This document shows positions 42,206 to 51,960 of a DNA stretch of 64,000 nucleotides, piece after piece; within the stretch, counting starts at the first letter, position 1, and the number at the start of each line of letters is the position of its first letter. The translations under genes and the position numbers were made by a program. Under the pieces are notes generated by a model. It was not told where the DNA came from. It did no database searches and saw only the letters and a list, made by a program, of their open reading frames with translations. The DNA comes from Streptomyces chromofuscus (lineage in GTDB: Bacteria; Actinomycetota; Actinomycetes; Streptomycetales; Streptomycetaceae), in assembly GCF_015160875.1 (NCBI RefSeq), contig NZ_CP063374.1, positions 6,389,501 through 6,453,500 on the forward strand, read 5' to 3'.

Positions 42206-43437
42206 TCAAGTGAGGCGTGGGGTTCGGGGTTCGTAGAAGGTGCCGTCGCGGAGCATCGCGAACAGCACGTTGATGCGTTGGCGGGCCAGGCGGAGGAGTG
42301 CCTGGGTGTGGGTTTTTCCTCGGGCCCGGCATTGTCGTAGTAGGTGCGGGAGGCGGGGGCGTGCAGGGCTGCGAACGCGGACAGGAACATCGCGCGTTTC
42401 AGCTGCCGGTTGCCGCCTCGTGGCGCGTGTTCGCCGTGGATCGAGGTGCCCGACGACTTGGTCGTGGGGGCAAGTCCGGCGTAGGAGGCAAGGTGGGCTG
42501 CGGTGGGGAAGCGGGTGCCGTCGCCGACGGTGACCAGCAAGGTGGCGGCGGTCCTGACCGCGACCCCCGGAATCGAGGTCAGGACCGCGCAAAGAGGGTG
42601 AGCCTCCAGCAGCTGTCCGATCTGCGCTTCCAGGGCTCGTCGCTGTTCGTGGACGGCCGCGAGCGAACGGGCCAGGGACGGGATCACGAGGTCGAGGGTG
42701 CCGGTGCCCGGGACCACGACGGTCTGCTCGTCGAGCGCATCGAAGATCTCGTCGATCAGCCGGGCGGCCATGCGCGGACCCTTGGGCCGGATCACCTCAA
42801 CGAGCCTGCGGCGTCCGGCCTTTCGCAGGGCGGCTGGGGATCCGTAGCGTTCCAGCAGCCAGGTCACGGCGGGGTGGTCCAGGCGTGGGCCCAGGACGCG
42901 TTCCAGGCTGGGGTGGAACTGGGTGAGCAGGCCGCGTATCCGGTTGGAGGTGCGGGTGGCCTCGGCCGCCAGGTCCTGGTCGAAGCCGGCCAGCACGGTC
43001 AGCTCGGCGGTGATCTCGTCGGTGAGCTCCAGCGAGCGCAGCGTGTGCGGCATCGTCCGGGCGGCGTCGGCGATGACCGCGGCGTCCTTCGCGTCGGTCT
43101 TCGCCTCGCCCGGGTAGAGATCGGCGATCCGCCGCATGGACAGGCCGGGCAGGTAGGCGACCTTGCAGCCGGCGTCCCGGGCGACGGTCAGGGGCAGGGC
43201 GCCGATCGAGGCGGGCTGGTCCACGATCACCAGCACGGTGCCGAACTTCGCGGCCAGCTTGTCGAAGACGGCCCGCAGCTTCGGCTCGCTGTTGGGTAAC
43301 TGCTTGTCGAAGACCTTCTTGCCGGCGGGTGTGAGCCCGTGCTCGTGGTGGGCGCTCTTTCCGACGTCCAGGCTGAGGAAGACGCCCACGTCGTCGATGT
43401 CGTCCAACCCATCCTCCCGAACAGGGATCGTGTAGTG
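42206..43437 (-). pseudogene. IS110-family transposase with C-terminal frameshift
   Basis: The DEDD-type RuvC-like domain starts VGVFLSLDVGKSAHHEHGLT and has ALPLTVARDAGCKVAYLPG and PGEAKTDAKDAAVIADAA. The C-terminal serine-transposase part has SIPGVAVRTAATLLVTVGDG and HASYAGL-like LASYAGLAPTTKSSG. A one-base deletion after SRTYYDN moves the last 40 residues (THTQALLRLARQRINVLFAM, stop at 42206-42208) into another frame. The start codon is uncertain; the frame is open to at least 43437. It lies on the minus strand, downstream of nothing related. Confidence 0.82.
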
Positions 43438-43802
43438 CCGGCCAGGGCGTTGGCGTCGTATGCGCGCATCCACGTTATGCAGACCTGCCGCCCGCAAGCG
43501 GCCGGGCATTGCGCCAGGCCAGGCGGTAGTCGGACCTCTCATCAGTGTCTCCAACGGCGCCTCCCGGGCCCGGTGACACCACCTCCAGGTCATCCGTTCG
43601 ACAGAGGGGACCAGCCATGCCGGGCACGGAGGCCAGCGGCCCTCTTGCAGGACCGCGAAGAACATAACGGGGGACGCACCGGGTCCGCGCCTGGTCGAGT
43701 TCCAGGTCCCAGGCATTCGTCGGTACGTCGTGGATCACGACAACGAACTGCTCGTCGCGCTGTCATTACATGCGGCGCGGGCACCCGTTGGTGGGACAGC
43801 CG
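43438..43802. other. Upstream (left-end) non-coding part of IS110; possible small ORF scrap
   Basis: IS110-family elements encode their bridge RNA in a non-coding end next to the transposase start. The 365-bp stretch here is the right place for it, but no fold can be proven by eye. On the plus strand a frame ending at a TAG just before the IS701 repeat reads RLVEFQVPGIRRYVVDHDNE, perhaps a scrap of an unknown gene. Confidence 0.35.
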
Positions 43803-45337
43803 GGTAGTTCGTTAAATCCGGCGGTAGAGGTCAATGCCGTGTCCGGTGGTGACTGCGTCGATCAGGGCCTGGAGGTCGGGGGTGGGTCCTTGTCTGTCCA
43901 GGCTCGCCACCATCGGTTGAGGATGATGGCAGGGGTGAGCCAGGAGCAGGTGGCCCGTAACGCCGGAGGCCAGCAGGGCTGTTGGGGCCGGTGGGGCTCG
44001 GCTGGGCCCCCTCTCTGGTCCCTCGTCGGGGCTGGGGTCCGGCGCGGTTGCGTCCAGCGGTCCGGGTGGGGCGAACCATTGGTCCCAGCAGAAGGAGAAG
44101 GCGCAGTTGACGAGGGTCTGGTGGCGGCGGATGGCGCGGTCGGAGCGGATCTGGAAGTCGGCCCAGCCGAGTTCATCCTTGATCTGTTTGTAGCTCTGTT
44201 CGATCCATGGTCGCAGTCCGTAGAGGCGGACGATCTCGGCGAGGTCGGCCGACGGGTGCGGGCCGGTTGCAGCGTGGGGCGCGTCAGGGTGGGGCAGGTT
44301 GGTGGCCAGGTACCAGGTGGCCTTGTCCGGCAGGCGGGATGGGTCGGTGGTGGCCACGACCAGCCGGCAGGGTGAGTCGGGCCGTAGCCGCCCAGGCGGG
44401 CGTCGGCGGCCCACCAGGTCTCGGTGTGCCCGTCGCGGAAGTGACGCTTAACGGGTGTCCAGTCGCCTGGATGCTTGGCATCCTTCCAGGTCAGGGCGTG
44501 AGCGGCTTCGATGGGGGTGTGTGGCTGGTCGGCTCGGGCAACAGGTGCCGCGGTGCGGCTTGAGCGCGACCACGTAGGCCAGGCCGGCCTCGCGCAGTGC
44601 GAAGTACCAGTCATCGCTGACGGAGTAGGCGCAGTCGGCGACCACGGCCCGGCAGGCGAAGCCCGCCTCCTTCCCGCGGGCCGCGAGAGCGGCGGACAGT
44701 TGCGGTTTCGTGCGGAAGGCCGGGTCGGACCGACCACGGGCGAAGTGGTGGGCAGGGGTGTAGGGGTGCGCGTGCAGCGGGTAGTAGACGCGGCCGTCGG
44801 TCCACACCGTGGTCACCGTGACGATGCCGTTGTCTTCTTGCCCAGCCGGCCCAGCCACTGCCGGCCCACGTGCGCGGTCGCCGTGCCGTCCTTTCGGTCC
44901 CCGGAGTCGTCGATCACGATGACCCCGCCGTCGTGCGGAGCCGTCGCCGACTCCTCGCGCAGCAGTTCAAGCCGCCGGTCGTTGATCTGCTCGGCCTCCC
45001 AGGGCGACTCGGACAGGAAGAACTGCAGCCGCTGCACCCCCGGCATTCCCGCACCGGCCACCGGCTCCGCCCCTGCCAGGCAGGTGATCGTCTTGTTCCG
45101 CTCCCGAGGCGCCAGCAGCCCGGTCAGATACTCACGAAACCCCCGCCGCTGGGCCAAGCTGAAGAACAGGTTGTCGAACCGAGCCGCGTACTCCTCCAAC
45201 GGCCCCGGCGCGGGCGGAACACGGACGGCGAGCGGTCATCTTCAGCCCCCCGGTAAGGCAGTTGACTCCTACCACCGGCCTACGACCAACCTGTTTTGCC
45301 GTCAACCCATGCCACCGCCGGATTTAAGGAACTACCG
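43803..45337 (-). mobile_element. IS701-like insertion sequence (decayed)
   Basis: Near-perfect inverted repeats GGTAGTTCGTTAAATCCGG (left) and its complement with one change (right, ends 45337) bound the element. The transposase stop lies inside the left repeat. No target duplication matches at the two ends, so DNA on one side was rearranged after insertion. On the right it is joined to the middle of an IS4 transposase gene. Confidence 0.85.
43812..45199 (-). pseudogene. IS701-family transposase, frameshifted
   Basis: From ATG 45199 the N-terminal part (MEEYAARFDNLFFSLAQRRG, GGVIVIDDSGDRKDGTATAH with the first Asp) shifts frame near 44835 to the middle section (VTVTTVWTDGRVYYPLHAHP, FACRAVVADCAYSVSDDWYF). 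A further shift near 44550, at VALKPHRG, leads to the C-terminal part (LYGLRPWIEQSYKQIKDELG, with the catalytic Glu). It needs at least three frame changes, so the gene is dead. Confidence 0.8.
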
Positions 45338-46374
45338 GTAAGTGGCTGTTCGATCTGCTGCGCGGCCCGGCCGCGGGCATCGGCACTCCCGGGGGGTGGT
45401 GGCGGGGGCTGCTGGTCTGCGCGATCGACGGCACGCTGATGTCGGTGCCCGACAGCGAAGGGAACCTGACCGTGTTCACCAAGCACCGCTGCAACAACGG
45501 CGGCGCCGGATATCCGGCCCTGCGGCTGCTGGTCCTGGTCTCCTGCGGCACGCGCACCCTCCTGGACGCGGTGTTCGGGCCGCCCAGCGACGGTGAGACG
45601 GTCCATGCCCCGCGCCTGCTGCGCAGCCTGCGCAAAGGCATGATCGTCCTGCTGGACCGCAACTTCACCGCCCAGGCGCTTGTGACCGCCATCGCCAGGA
45701 CCGGCGCGCAGGTCCTGGGCCGGGTGAAGAACAGCCGCCGTCTTGTCTGCCTGCGCCGCCTTCCCGGCGGCTCCTTCCTGTCGATGTGCGGCACGGTCCC
45801 CGTGCGTGTCATCGACTGCGAGATCACCCTCACCACTGTCACGGGCCGCAGCACCGCCGGCTACTGCCTGATCACTACCCTGACCGACCACCACACCCAC
45901 CCGGCCGCCGACCTGATCACCCTCTATCACCAGCGGTGGGAGATCGAGACCGCCTACCTGGAGATCAAGTCCACCATTCTGGGCGGCCGTGTCCTGCGCG
46001 CCCGCACCCCGGCCGGCACCGACCAGGAGGTCTACGCGCTGCTGGTCACCTACCAGGTCCTGCGGCTGGCCATGGCCGACGCCGCCAGCACCCGTCCGGA
46101 CGTCGACCCCGACCGGGCCAGCTTCTCCATCGCCCTCAACACCGCCCGCGACCTGGTCATCCAGGCCACGGGCATCATCGCCGACACCGTCATCGACCTT
46201 GTCGGCACCATCGGCCGCCGCATCCTGGCCGACCTCATGCCCGACCGCTGCATCCGCACCCGACCCCGTGTCGTCAAACGCGCGATCTCCAAGTACAACC
46301 CCAAAGGCACCGTCGACCGGACCAGTTACAAGGCCACCATCAGCATCAACATCCTGACCACACCAGGCCCTTGA
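45338..46374 (+). pseudogene. IS4-family transposase, 5'-truncated
   Basis: Directly at the IS701-like right end the frame opens at KWLFDLLRGPAAGIGTPGGW and includes LLVCAIDGTLMSVPDSEGNL, GMIVLLDRNFTAQALVTAIA and the catalytic-Glu region QRWEIETAYLEIKSTILGGR, ending ILTTPGP-stop at 46374. The N-terminal ~120 residues are missing, and the DNA left of the IS701-like element does not supply them. This gene is unrelated in sequence to the IS4 at 36.7 kb. Confidence 0.82.
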
Positions 46375-46393
46375 CGGCCGGACCGAGCCCCTA

Positions 46394-47555
46394 CTGAGGT
46401 TGAACTCGTGGTGTCGTAGGTGCTGACGGCTGGTCGTCGGCTGCGGTATCACCGAGGCATGCGGTATCCACAAGGGGGCGGGCTGACCGCCGAACGGCAG
46501 CAGTTTCGCGAGGGGTTACGGCTCCGGGCTGCGGAACGGTTCGCTCGGGGCGAGACGAGTGCGGTGATCGCCAAGGAGCTGCGGGTCAGCGTCCGGTCGG
46601 TGCAGCGGTGGCGGCATGCGTGGAACGAGGGTGGTCCGCGGGCTCTGCGGTCGCAGGGGCCGGCGTCGCTGCCCAGGCTGAGCGAGAAGCAGTTCGCGCA
46701 GTTGGAGGCGGAGCTGGCCAAGGGCCCGGCTGCGCATGGCTGGGAGGACCAGCGGTGGACCCTGAGCCGCGTGAAGACGGTGATCGGCCGGCGTTTCCAC
46801 CTGACCTACACAATCCAGGGCGTGCGGAAGCTGCTGGTGCGTAACGGCTGGTCCTGCCAGGTCCCGGCCCGACGCGCCATGGAGCGGGACAACGACGCCG
46901 TGGCCGGGTGGGTCAAGGAGGTGTGGCCGTGCGCGGAAGACTCGCGGCGGCTCGTGGAGCCTGGCTCGTCTTTGAGGACGAAGCCGGATTCTCCATGACG
47001 CCGCCGCAGGCGAAGACCTGGTCCCAGCGAGGCCGCACCCCGGTGGTGCGGGTCCGCGGCCGCTCCCGCAGACGGATATCGATCGCCGCGCTGACCTGCT
47101 ACAAACCCGGCCACCGGTCCAGGCTGATCTACCGGCCCCGCCGGGACGACGGCCAACGCGACGGACGCAAGAGCTTCTCCTGGCGCGACTACCGGGACCT
47201 GCTGACCGCCGCCCACCAGCAGCTCGGCGGCCCGATCGTCCTCGTCTGGGACAACCTCAATGTCCACAAAGCCGCCGACCTGCGGGAATGGGCAGCAGCC
47301 CGGGACTGGCTGACCATCTACTACCTGCCGCCCTACGCGCCCGACCTCAACCCCGTCGAAGGGATCTGGTCCCTCCTGCGGCGCGGCTGGCTCTCCAACG
47401 TCGCCTTCAGCACCCCCGAACACCTCGTCCAGCGCCTCCGACGTGGCCTACGGCACATCCAGTACCGCAGCCACCTCATAGACGGCTGCCTCGCCGAGAC
47501 CGGCCTGACCGTCAGACCCACCTGACCCAGCACGACATCACGAGTTCAGTCTCAG
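46394..47555 (+). mobile_element. IS630-family insertion sequence
   Basis: Inverted repeats CTGAGGTTGAACTCGTG (46394 onward) and its counterpart ending CTCAG at 47555 (CTGAGACTGAACTCGTG on the other strand) are flanked by a TA duplication (46392-46393 and 47556-47557), the IS630 target rule. The element is 1162 bp. Confidence 0.9.
46459..47525 (+). CDS. IS630-family transposase, two overlapping frames (-1)
   Basis: The first frame (ATG 46459, stop near 46998) holds the HTH (ETSAVIAKELRVSVRSVQRW) and linker. The second frame, -1 relative to it and read from about 46950, holds the DDE domain: AWLVFEDEAGFSMTPPQAKT (first Asp region), IVLVWDNLNVHKAADLREWA (second Asp) and LPPYAPDLNPVEGIWSLLRR (Glu), ending RPT-stop at 47525. 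The frames overlap around 46908-46998. IS630 elements sometimes use programmed frameshifting, but no clear slippery A-run is visible, so simple decay is also possible. The repeats and TA duplication are intact. Confidence 0.8.
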
Positions 47556-47578
47556 TAACTATACGGCATTGGTACTAG

Positions 47579-49020
47579 TAGTGCTTGGTCAGGTTGATAT
47601 CGGTGTGGGTATGTCGCGGTGGCAGGTGGGGCAGGCGCCGGTCCATGTCGCGAGGAGGGTCTGTAGCTCGCGGACGACGCGGTAGAGGCTCAGGCCGGCG
47701 CCGTTCCTTTTGGGGCTCTGGCCAGTCGTTGCAGTGTGCAGAAGGCATGCGCGACCGAGACGAGGGTGACGTGGTGGTGCCAGCCGTTCCAGGTGCGGCC
47801 CTCGAAGTGGGACAGGCCCAGGGCTTGTTTCATCTCGCGGTAGTCGTGCTCGATGCGCCGGCGAAGCTTGGCCAACCGGACCAGTGTGGTCAGCGCGGTG
47901 TCCTCGGGCAGGTCGGACAACCAGAACTGGACCGGCTCGCTCTCGCTTGCGGGCCACTCGGCCAGCAGCCAGCACTCGGGCAGTTCCGGGCCGTCGGCGG
48001 CTTGGCGGATCTCGCGGCCGGCGGGCCGGACCCGTAAGGCCACGAAGCGGGAGTACATCCGCCTGACCCCGCTGCGGCCGGTGCCCGGCCGGGAGCCCTC
48101 CCGCCACTGCACCGGCCGTGCTGCCTTCCTGCCCGCCGCGATGACCAGCTCTTTCACCGGCCGGGCAGGGTCGGGATACTTCGCCACCGGCGGGCGTCCA
48201 TGGCCCGAGTACGGCTCGCATACCGGGACTGCGTCGGCGGGCTGGGCCGACATGGTGGTGGAGATCCCCACCACGTAATTCAGGCCGCGGACCTGCAGTC
48301 CGTGCCGGAAGGCCGCGCAGTCGCCGTATCCGGCGTCCGCGACGGCCAGCGGCACCTCGATCCCCCAGGAGCGGGTCTCATCGAGCATGTCCAGGGCCAG
48401 CTGCCACTTCTCGACATGACCGACGTCGTCGGGGATGCCGCAGGCAGCGCGACGGGCCACCTTGCCGGGGTCGGCTTTCGGTGAGGTGGGGTCCCAGGTC
48501 TGAGGCAGGAACAGCCGCCAGTTGACCGCCGTCGAGGCGTGGTCGGACGCGAGGTGCAGTGAAACGCCCACCTGGCAGTTGGTGACCTTGCCCGCGGTGC
48601 CGGTGTACTGCCGCGACACGCACGCCGAGGCCGTCCCGTCCTTCAGGAAGCCGGTGTCGTCGAAGACCACGGCCTTCGGCCTGATCGCCACCTCCATCCG
48701 CCAGGCCAGCTGGGCCCGGATATGCGCCGGGTCCCAGGGGCTGGTGGTGATGAAATTGGCCAGGGCCTGTCGGTTGCCGTCAGCCCCGAGCCGGGCGGCC
48801 ATCGGCTCGATGGACTTGCGCCGCCCGTCGGTCAGCAATCCCCGCAGGTAAACCTGCCCCCACCGGCGCTGGTCCTTGCGCGCGAACGGCTCGAACACCT
48901 CCGCCGCAAACGCCTCCAACTCACCACGCAACAAACCAATCTCGTCCGGAGTCACACACTCCCAACGTCACACCCAGCCCAAAGGACACGTGCCACCACA
49001 ACCAACCTGACCAAGCACTA
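47579..49020 (-). mobile_element. IS701-family insertion sequence (apparently complete)
   Basis: Inverted repeats TAGTGCTTGGTCAGGTTG at both ends (47579 onward and ending 49020) are flanked by a direct CTAG duplication (47575-47578 and 49021-49024), the YTAR-type 4-bp target expected for IS701. The element is 1442 bp with one intact transposase gene and so may be mobile. It inserted 23 bp to the right of the IS630. Confidence 0.92.
47690..48955 (-). CDS. IS701-family transposase (intact)
   Basis: This 421-aa protein has the DDE transposase layout: AVVFDDTGFLKDGTASACVS with the first Asp, EVPLAVADAGYGDCAAFRHG with the second, and RRIEHDYREMKQALGLSHFE with the catalytic Glu. It begins MTPDEIGLLRGELEAFAAEV and ends ARAPKGTAPA without interruption. 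The gene fills the element between its inverted repeats. Confidence 0.93.
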   Translation of the reverse strand: MTPDEIGLLRGELEAFAAEVFEPFARKDQRRWGQVYLRGLLTDGRRKSIEPMAARLGADGNRQALANFITTSPWDPAHIRAQLAWRMEVAIRPKAVVFDDTGFLKDGTASACVSRQYTGTAGKVTNCQVGVSLHLASDHASTAVNWRLFLPQTWDPTSPKADPGKVARRAACGIPDDVGHVEKWQLALDMLDETRSWGIEVPLAVADAGYGDCAAFRHGLQVRGLNYVVGISTTMSAQPADAVPVCEPYSGHGRPPVAKYPDPARPVKELVIAAGRKAARPVQWREGSRPGTGRSGVRRMYSRFVALRVRPAGREIRQAADGPELPECWLLAEWPASESEPVQFWLSDLPEDTALTTLVRLAKLRRRIEHDYREMKQALGLSHFEGRTWNGWHHHVTLVSVAHAFCTLQRLARAPKGTAPA

Positions 49021-49061
49021 CTAGGAGCCCGGTCTGCCGGGCGATGGGCCGCGGAGGTGCT

Positions 49062-49241
49062 TTAGCCGCCCCACGAAGTGTCGTCGACCGAGATCGGCCG
49101 GGGGTCGAGCTGCGCGTCGGCCACAATATGGTCCTGGGATCTCGGCGCGCTGTGCGGGGCCAGGCCCAGTAGTCCGAGGGAGAGCAAAGCGGCGGCTGCG
49201 ACGTACGATTGTGCGCGCGATGTGAAGAACAGATACTTCAT
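49062..49241 (-). CDS. 59-aa secreted peptide gene
   Basis: The peptide starts MKYLFFTSRAQSYVAAAALL, continues SLGLLGLAPHSAPRSQDHIV, and ends ADAQLDPRPISVDDTSWGG-stop. The first ~32 residues look like a Sec signal peptide, leaving a short acidic mature part. An AGAAGG ribosome-binding site is 6 nt from the ATG, and the DNA upstream is strikingly AT-rich (TATATTTCCCTATATTTCG), unlike the rest of the window, and probably contains the promoter. It is too short for normal gene finders. No family is recognised. The dead LuxR copy lies just upstream on the same strand. Confidence 0.65.
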   Translation of the reverse strand: MKYLFFTSRAQSYVAAAALLSLGLLGLAPHSAPRSQDHIVADAQLDPRPISVDDTSWGG

Positions 49242-49353
49242 TATATGCCTTCTATATTTCCCTATATTTCGTTCGAATTAGCGAATCGGATTGCAGGGCA
49301 ATGTGACCTGTGAGGGAAGGAAGAGCCTCAACAAGAGGCCTGGCAGCAAGCCG

Positions 49354-49509
49354 TTACGCGGTGCCGAACGTCCCAGGGACAACGCAATGACGTACCGTCG
49401 CCATGGAGCCTGCGATGGCGTGGTACGCCAGTATGTGGGCCATGGGCGCCAGTACCTGCCGCCCCGGCCGACTCAGTTGCACCACGCGGGCGCTGACAGC
49501 GTTGTCCAT
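49354..49509 (-). pseudogene. Decayed copy of the small LuxR-type regulator
   Basis: From ATG 49509 the frame reads MDNAVSARVVQLSRPGRQVL and then APMAHILAYHAIAGSMATVR, a clear but degenerate relative of the intact protein at 59757 (MDQAVSDRTVQLSQQEQRVL, AHMADGLTYTAIAQRMKLSR). The recognition helix is destroyed and the frame ends early at a TAA (49354-49356). The upstream DNA is also homologous, so a whole block was duplicated. Confidence 0.8.
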
Positions 49510-49770
49510 GGTGTAATGGGCCGCCTTCCTGTCCACCCGCGGGACGCGATCTCCCGCGGGGCTGAAGAGCGCACATGCCGTGCACCGACTGGGCGCGCTG
49601 GCCGCTGGAGGCGGCCCCGTCCGTACCCGTGGCCGATGGCGCCGTGCGTTTCCTCGGGTGCCGGCCACGGGAAAATCATGGCCGGGGGGGGGAGGGGCGG
49701 ACAGCCCTGCAGACCCTATCACGAAGCTGCTTGACAGCAAGAGGACGAGGGATATATAGAGAAAATGCGG
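49510..49770 (-). repeat. Inverted-orientation copy of the LuxR upstream region
   Basis: Read on the minus strand, this region matches the ~250 bp before the intact LuxR gene at 59757. Clear shared blocks are GTCCTCTTGCTGTC-A-CAGCTTC (49719-49746 here, 59528-59555 there), CATGATTT-CC, and the GCGTCCCGC then GACAGGAAGG region before the ATG. Similarity fades outside. The rest of the 49510-49971 gap has no gene. Confidence 0.7.
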
Positions 49771-49971
49771 ACACGATGCCGTGCCTGACTGGGCCCCTCG
49801 AGTACTTCCTGACGCCAGCGGGTCCGTATAGAACGGGCGGGACCCGGCCGCTACCGGTCCGGCGCACCACAAACCGGCGGGTGCCGTAAGGCGAAGGGCG
49901 GGTCGCCGGCCGCCCGTTCGTCGTGGTCCTGTGGGAGGGCCGCCGGACTCCGGGCTCGGCAGGAGCCCTAG

Positions 49972-51775
49972 CTTGACTCTGTCGGGGATCTTGGCGTCGG
50001 CGGAGTCAACTGCCCAGGGTTCGCCAGGACTTCGGGCGAGGGATCTCGCGCTGGTCGAGGTAGTTGTCGAGGTAGTTCTGGAAGGCAGTCGGCTGGCGGG
50101 GTGCGGGGGCTTCCTCAGCCGGTGACCGTCCGCCGAGGCGCTCGAAGTTGACGGCGATGGCCGTCAACACGTGCTGGACGTGGACCTTTCCCTGTCCTCG
50201 GTAGCGGCAGCGTCGTATGCCGTGTCCGTGGGCGAACTCGTTGACCGTGCTCTCCACTCCGGAGCGGACCGCGTATCGGGCCTTCCACTCGGGCGTCTGC
50301 TGTTCGGCGCGGACGCGGAGTTGCAGGTCATGGAGCTCGCGCGGGGGAAATCCCACAGGGACGGCACTGGCTCTTGGTGAACCGTGTCACGATCAGCGGG
50401 GCCGCAGTGGGAGAGGAGGTCGGGTAAGGGCCGTGCCAGCCCGCGCTGACCTGCCCCTGGGGACAGGTGACCTGCTGACGATCGAAGTCGATATGGAAGT
50501 CGTCCCGGGCGAAGCCCTCGCCTCGGCGGTGCTGGCGGGTGGGTTGCTCTTCAGCGGACCGGAGACGGTGACCTGGTGTTCACGGGCGGCCTGTTCCAGG
50601 TGGGGCAGAGAGGTGTAGCCGGCGTCGACCAGGTGCTCGGCGGGCAGCAGGCCGCGTCGGGCGAGGCGGGTGTGGATGCCGGGCAGGACCTGGCTGTCGT
50701 GGGTGGTGGCCGCGGTGGTGGCGACATCCGTGATCACGTTGGGGCCGTCGGCGGCACAGGTCTCGGTCAGATGAGCGGCGAATCCCTTCCAGCTGATGAT
50801 GTGTCCGTGCCGCGCGTAGCGGGCCGAGGTGTCGTAGGGCGAGACGATCGCTTTCGACGACGGTGGCAGACCCGCCCCGCCTTCCTTCTCGGCGGTGCGC
50901 CAGCGCAGGTGTCCCGCGGCATCACGGTGATAGTTCTGCATCGTGATCTGCCGCAGAGCCTGGATGCGAGGACCGGACATGCGGTCCGCTCCGTAGCGGT
51001 GGAGGTGTTCCAGAAGCCGGACGGCGTCGTTTCCGGTGTCGAGGATCCTGGTCATGGGCTTGGTGGGGTTCTTCCCCAGGCGGACCGGCCGGCCGTAGCG
51101 CAGCCCCCAGCCCTGGTCGACCAGCTCGTCAAGCAGATGAGGAGAGATGCCTGCGACCTCTTCGAGTGCGGCGCGAACCGCCTCGGTGACCAGCTCCAGG
51201 CGGGTCAGGTCACGCACCGCGGCCAGGACGTGCGTGGAGTCGGTGCGCTGCGTGGTGCGCTCGCGCACCAGTCCGGCCTCCTTCAGGCGGGCCAGTGCGA
51301 GGTCGAGGAGGCGGTCGGCACGGCCGTCCTCGGCGAGACGATCACGGAAGTCGCCCCGCACACTGTGGTGGAAGCCGGGATCGTCCAGCTCCATGGCCAT
51401 CGCACACTTGAAGTCGATGCGGCAGCGGACCGCCTCGGCGGCCTGCCTGTCCGACAGCCCGAGCAGGAACTGCAGCACACAGACGGTGGCCAGCTGAGCG
51501 GGCGAGAGCCCCGGACGCCCGTCCCTGGGGTACCAGTCCGCGAAGTCCTCGTCGCGCCACAGCCCGTCCAGCCGGTCCCGCACCCATATCGCCGTCGTGC
51601 CGCCCGGGTTGCTCGCCCGCGCGACCCGCGCGGTCAGAGGCGGAACGTGCTCACCGGAACGGGGGCGCAGGGACAACGGGCACCTCGACAGCTGCAACGG
51701 TCGGCGGAACTCCCCGATCACCCCGTCGACCATGCTGCCGCACCGGGAAACTCCAAGATCCCCGACAGAGTCAAG
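49972..51775 (-). mobile_element. IS1182-family insertion sequence (decayed)
   Basis: Perfect 23-bp inverted repeats (CTTGACTCTGTCGGGGATCT-TGG at 49972-49994; complement at 51753-51775) bound it. A TAG flanks both ends. The transposase is frameshifted. Confidence 0.88.
50006..51733 (-). pseudogene. IS1182-family transposase, frameshifted
   Basis: From ATG 51733 the frame gives AIWVRDRLDGLWRDEDFADW, PGLSPAQLATVCVLQFLLGL, SDRQAAEAVRCRIDFKCAMA and, further on, the DDE-type TQRTDSTHVLAAVRDLTRLE and PAEHLVDAGYTSLPHLEQAA. After VTVSGPLKSNP the frame breaks; the C-terminal section (RYAVRSGVESTVNEFAHGHG, HVQHVLTAIAVNFERLGG) is in another frame and ends at 50006. At least two frameshifts are needed. 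Confidence 0.85.
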
Positions 51776-51805
51776 TAGGCCTGGCCTAGGCCGTCTCGCC
51801 ACGAT

Positions 51806-51960
51806 CCAAGCCATGGGACACCTCCACCCACGGCGACACGCAACCCGAGGCGGCAATCGGCAGCTCAAGCGGGCTGTGCTCCCCTCCGCCTCCGCCTGCA
51901 TGACCGCCGCCCCGCCTACTGCGACAGGACTCGAATTCCCCTCGAGCCAGCAGGCAGTGC
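51806..51960 (+). pseudogene. IS110-like C-terminal scrap
   Basis: A plus-strand fragment reads HLHPRRHATRGGNRQLKRAV, similar to the SIHGEHAPRGGNRQLKRAMF block of the IS110 transposase at 42.4 kb, and then becomes unrecognisable. It has no ends and no catalytic residues. Confidence 0.45.

Noticed and set aside
41881..43716. A 611-aa transposase reading through the IS110 gene on both sides
   Set aside because: The ends of that frame leave the IS110 homology (C-terminal 40 residues are in another frame), so the long frame is accidental.
46459..47525. Confident programmed -1 frameshift in the IS630 transposase
   Set aside because: The two frames overlap in the right order, but no slippery heptamer such as A-AAA-AAG is visible, so decay cannot be excluded and it is left open.
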